A DNA stretch of 31,382 nucleotides from a virus. The notes under the pieces were generated by a model. It saw nothing but the letters and a program-made list of their open reading frames with translations, had not been told where the DNA came from and searched no databases. This document shows, in pieces, positions 30,765-31,382 of the stretch; position 1 is the stretch's first letter, and the number at the start of each line of letters is the position of its first letter. Both the position numbers and the translations under genes were made by a program. The DNA is taken from the IMG/VR virus record IMGVR_UViG_3300027733_000147, positions 1 to 31,382 of that record; one strand, written 5' to 3'.

Positions 30765-31373
30765 TTATCCTCTTGGTGTTGCGAAAGTAGCAGGCCGTGG
30801 CGTGCGTTTGACATCAGTCATTGGACTCTTTGTGTCCTGCTTGATATCATTGGTGGTTTTTGCTGGAGGTGTTTTGCCACCGGCTACTGTGAAATCTGAA
30901 CGATATGCATTTTGTAATACCGCATGTTTGTATGGATCACCGGAGTAATCTTTCTTCAAGGCCTGCTGTTCGGCATCAGGTGCAGGATAATCGGTATCAG
31001 CGATCAAGTCCTTGTTCTGTGCGTTGATGTCAGAAATTTCTTTGTCAATGCTGTCTACATATGGTTGTGTCAACAGTCGGATCCTGTTGGGATTGAACCC
31101 TAACAGTTGAGCCAGTTGTTGTATCTGTGGTTCGATAGCCGGATAACGGAAACTCACATCCACTGACGTAACCATGTCATTTTCTTCGTTGGGGAAGTCT
31201 TTTAATAGTCGCTGCACCGGTGTGGTCTTTTTGCCTGACATCTTGACAATGTCAAACTGTTCGAGTTTTTGTTCCAGATCCTTGATAAAGGTTGGGGGCA
31301 CATCGCCCAGGATCTTGATCCTGTAATCGTATGTGCGTTCGCTTTCTGCAAGATATTGGTGAAATTTTTTCAT
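30765..31373 (-). CDS. probable internal or structural head protein with MKKFHQYLAE tag
   Basis: 202 aa starting MKKFHQYLAESERTYDYRIK, which aligns with the T4 internal-protein tag MKTYQEFIAEA: K2, aromatic, Q, aromatic, I/L, A, E. Residues 14-110 look like a small alpha/beta domain (YRIKILGDVPP, KKTTPVQRLLKDFP, VTSVDVSFRYPAIEPQIQQL). A similar domain after a similar tag occurs in cyanophage proteins, from memory. The C-terminal half is polar and basic (TKSPMTDVKRTPRPATFATPRG). The start ATG 31373 is 9 nt from the window edge, so its upstream signals cannot be seen. Confidence 0.8.
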   Translation of the reverse strand: MKKFHQYLAESERTYDYRIKILGDVPPTFIKDLEQKLEQFDIVKMSGKKTTPVQRLLKDFPNEENDMVTSVDVSFRYPAIEPQIQQLAQLLGFNPNRIRLLTQPYVDSIDKEISDINAQNKDLIADTDYPAPDAEQQALKKDYSGDPYKHAVLQNAYRSDFTVAGGKTPPAKTTNDIKQDTKSPMTDVKRTPRPATFATPRG

Positions 31374-31382
31374 ATCAGAGTC

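Noticed and set aside
1-31382. tRNA genes, CRISPR arrays, insertion sequences, attachment sites
   Set aside because: Intergenic gaps are short, and no T-loop-like element, regularly spaced repeats, transposase or terminal inverted repeats were seen by eye. A tRNA scan would settle this.

Overview
The window is part of the genome of a T4-like (myovirus) bacteriophage, probably an environmental aquatic one. The evidence is the combination of UvsW helicase, UvsX recombinase, UvsY mediator, gp32-type ssDNA-binding protein and gp17-type large terminase, plus NATAAATA-type late promoters. Genes are packed tightly, with many ATGA or TAATG overlaps, and almost all lie on the minus strand. No tRNA, rRNA, CRISPR array or insertion sequence was seen. 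The host cannot be named from this sequence; no stretch longer than about 235 bases lacks a credible gene.

Region 1 (1-5085, minus): small conserved phage proteins, including a left-edge gene with a DNA-polymerase-III-alpha-like DIDID signature and a zinc-finger protein, then UvsW and an unknown 287-aa protein. A near-consensus sigma70 promoter sits only 6 nt from the start codon of the first gene of this unit, directly behind tandem terminators.

Region 2 (5086-7323, minus): an AAA+ ATPase, a 46-aa membrane microprotein and a 34-aa protein, driven by two consensus early promoters. Just upstream lie a bidirectional terminator and a late-promoter-controlled, probably structural protein.

Region 3 (7324-17718, both strands, alternating blocks): a sugar cassette. 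It holds two GT-A type glycosyltransferases (GT8-like), a GT17 enzyme, two further DxD glycosyltransferases, three divergent Kps-like proteins, three or four SAM methyltransferases (one FkbM), a standalone ManC-type cupin and GDP-mannose 4,6-dehydratase. Together they suggest synthesis, transfer and methylation of a deoxysugar-containing glycan, either on the virion or on the host surface. One glycosyltransferase appears to start at AUA.

Region 4 (17743-20698, minus): the recombination and replication core, UvsY, a small acidic protein, UvsX and gp32. The gp32 promoter is embedded in the loop of the preceding gene's terminator, and the leader carries a hairpin and repeats that could serve autoregulation.

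Region 5 (20699-31373, minus): the packaging and head region. It holds the terminase, a signal-peptide-bearing DNA/RNA nuclease and several probable virion proteins. Three of these start with sequences closely resembling the T4 internal-protein capsid-targeting tag with an (I/L)xE protease site, which suggests proteins packaged inside the head and possibly injected.
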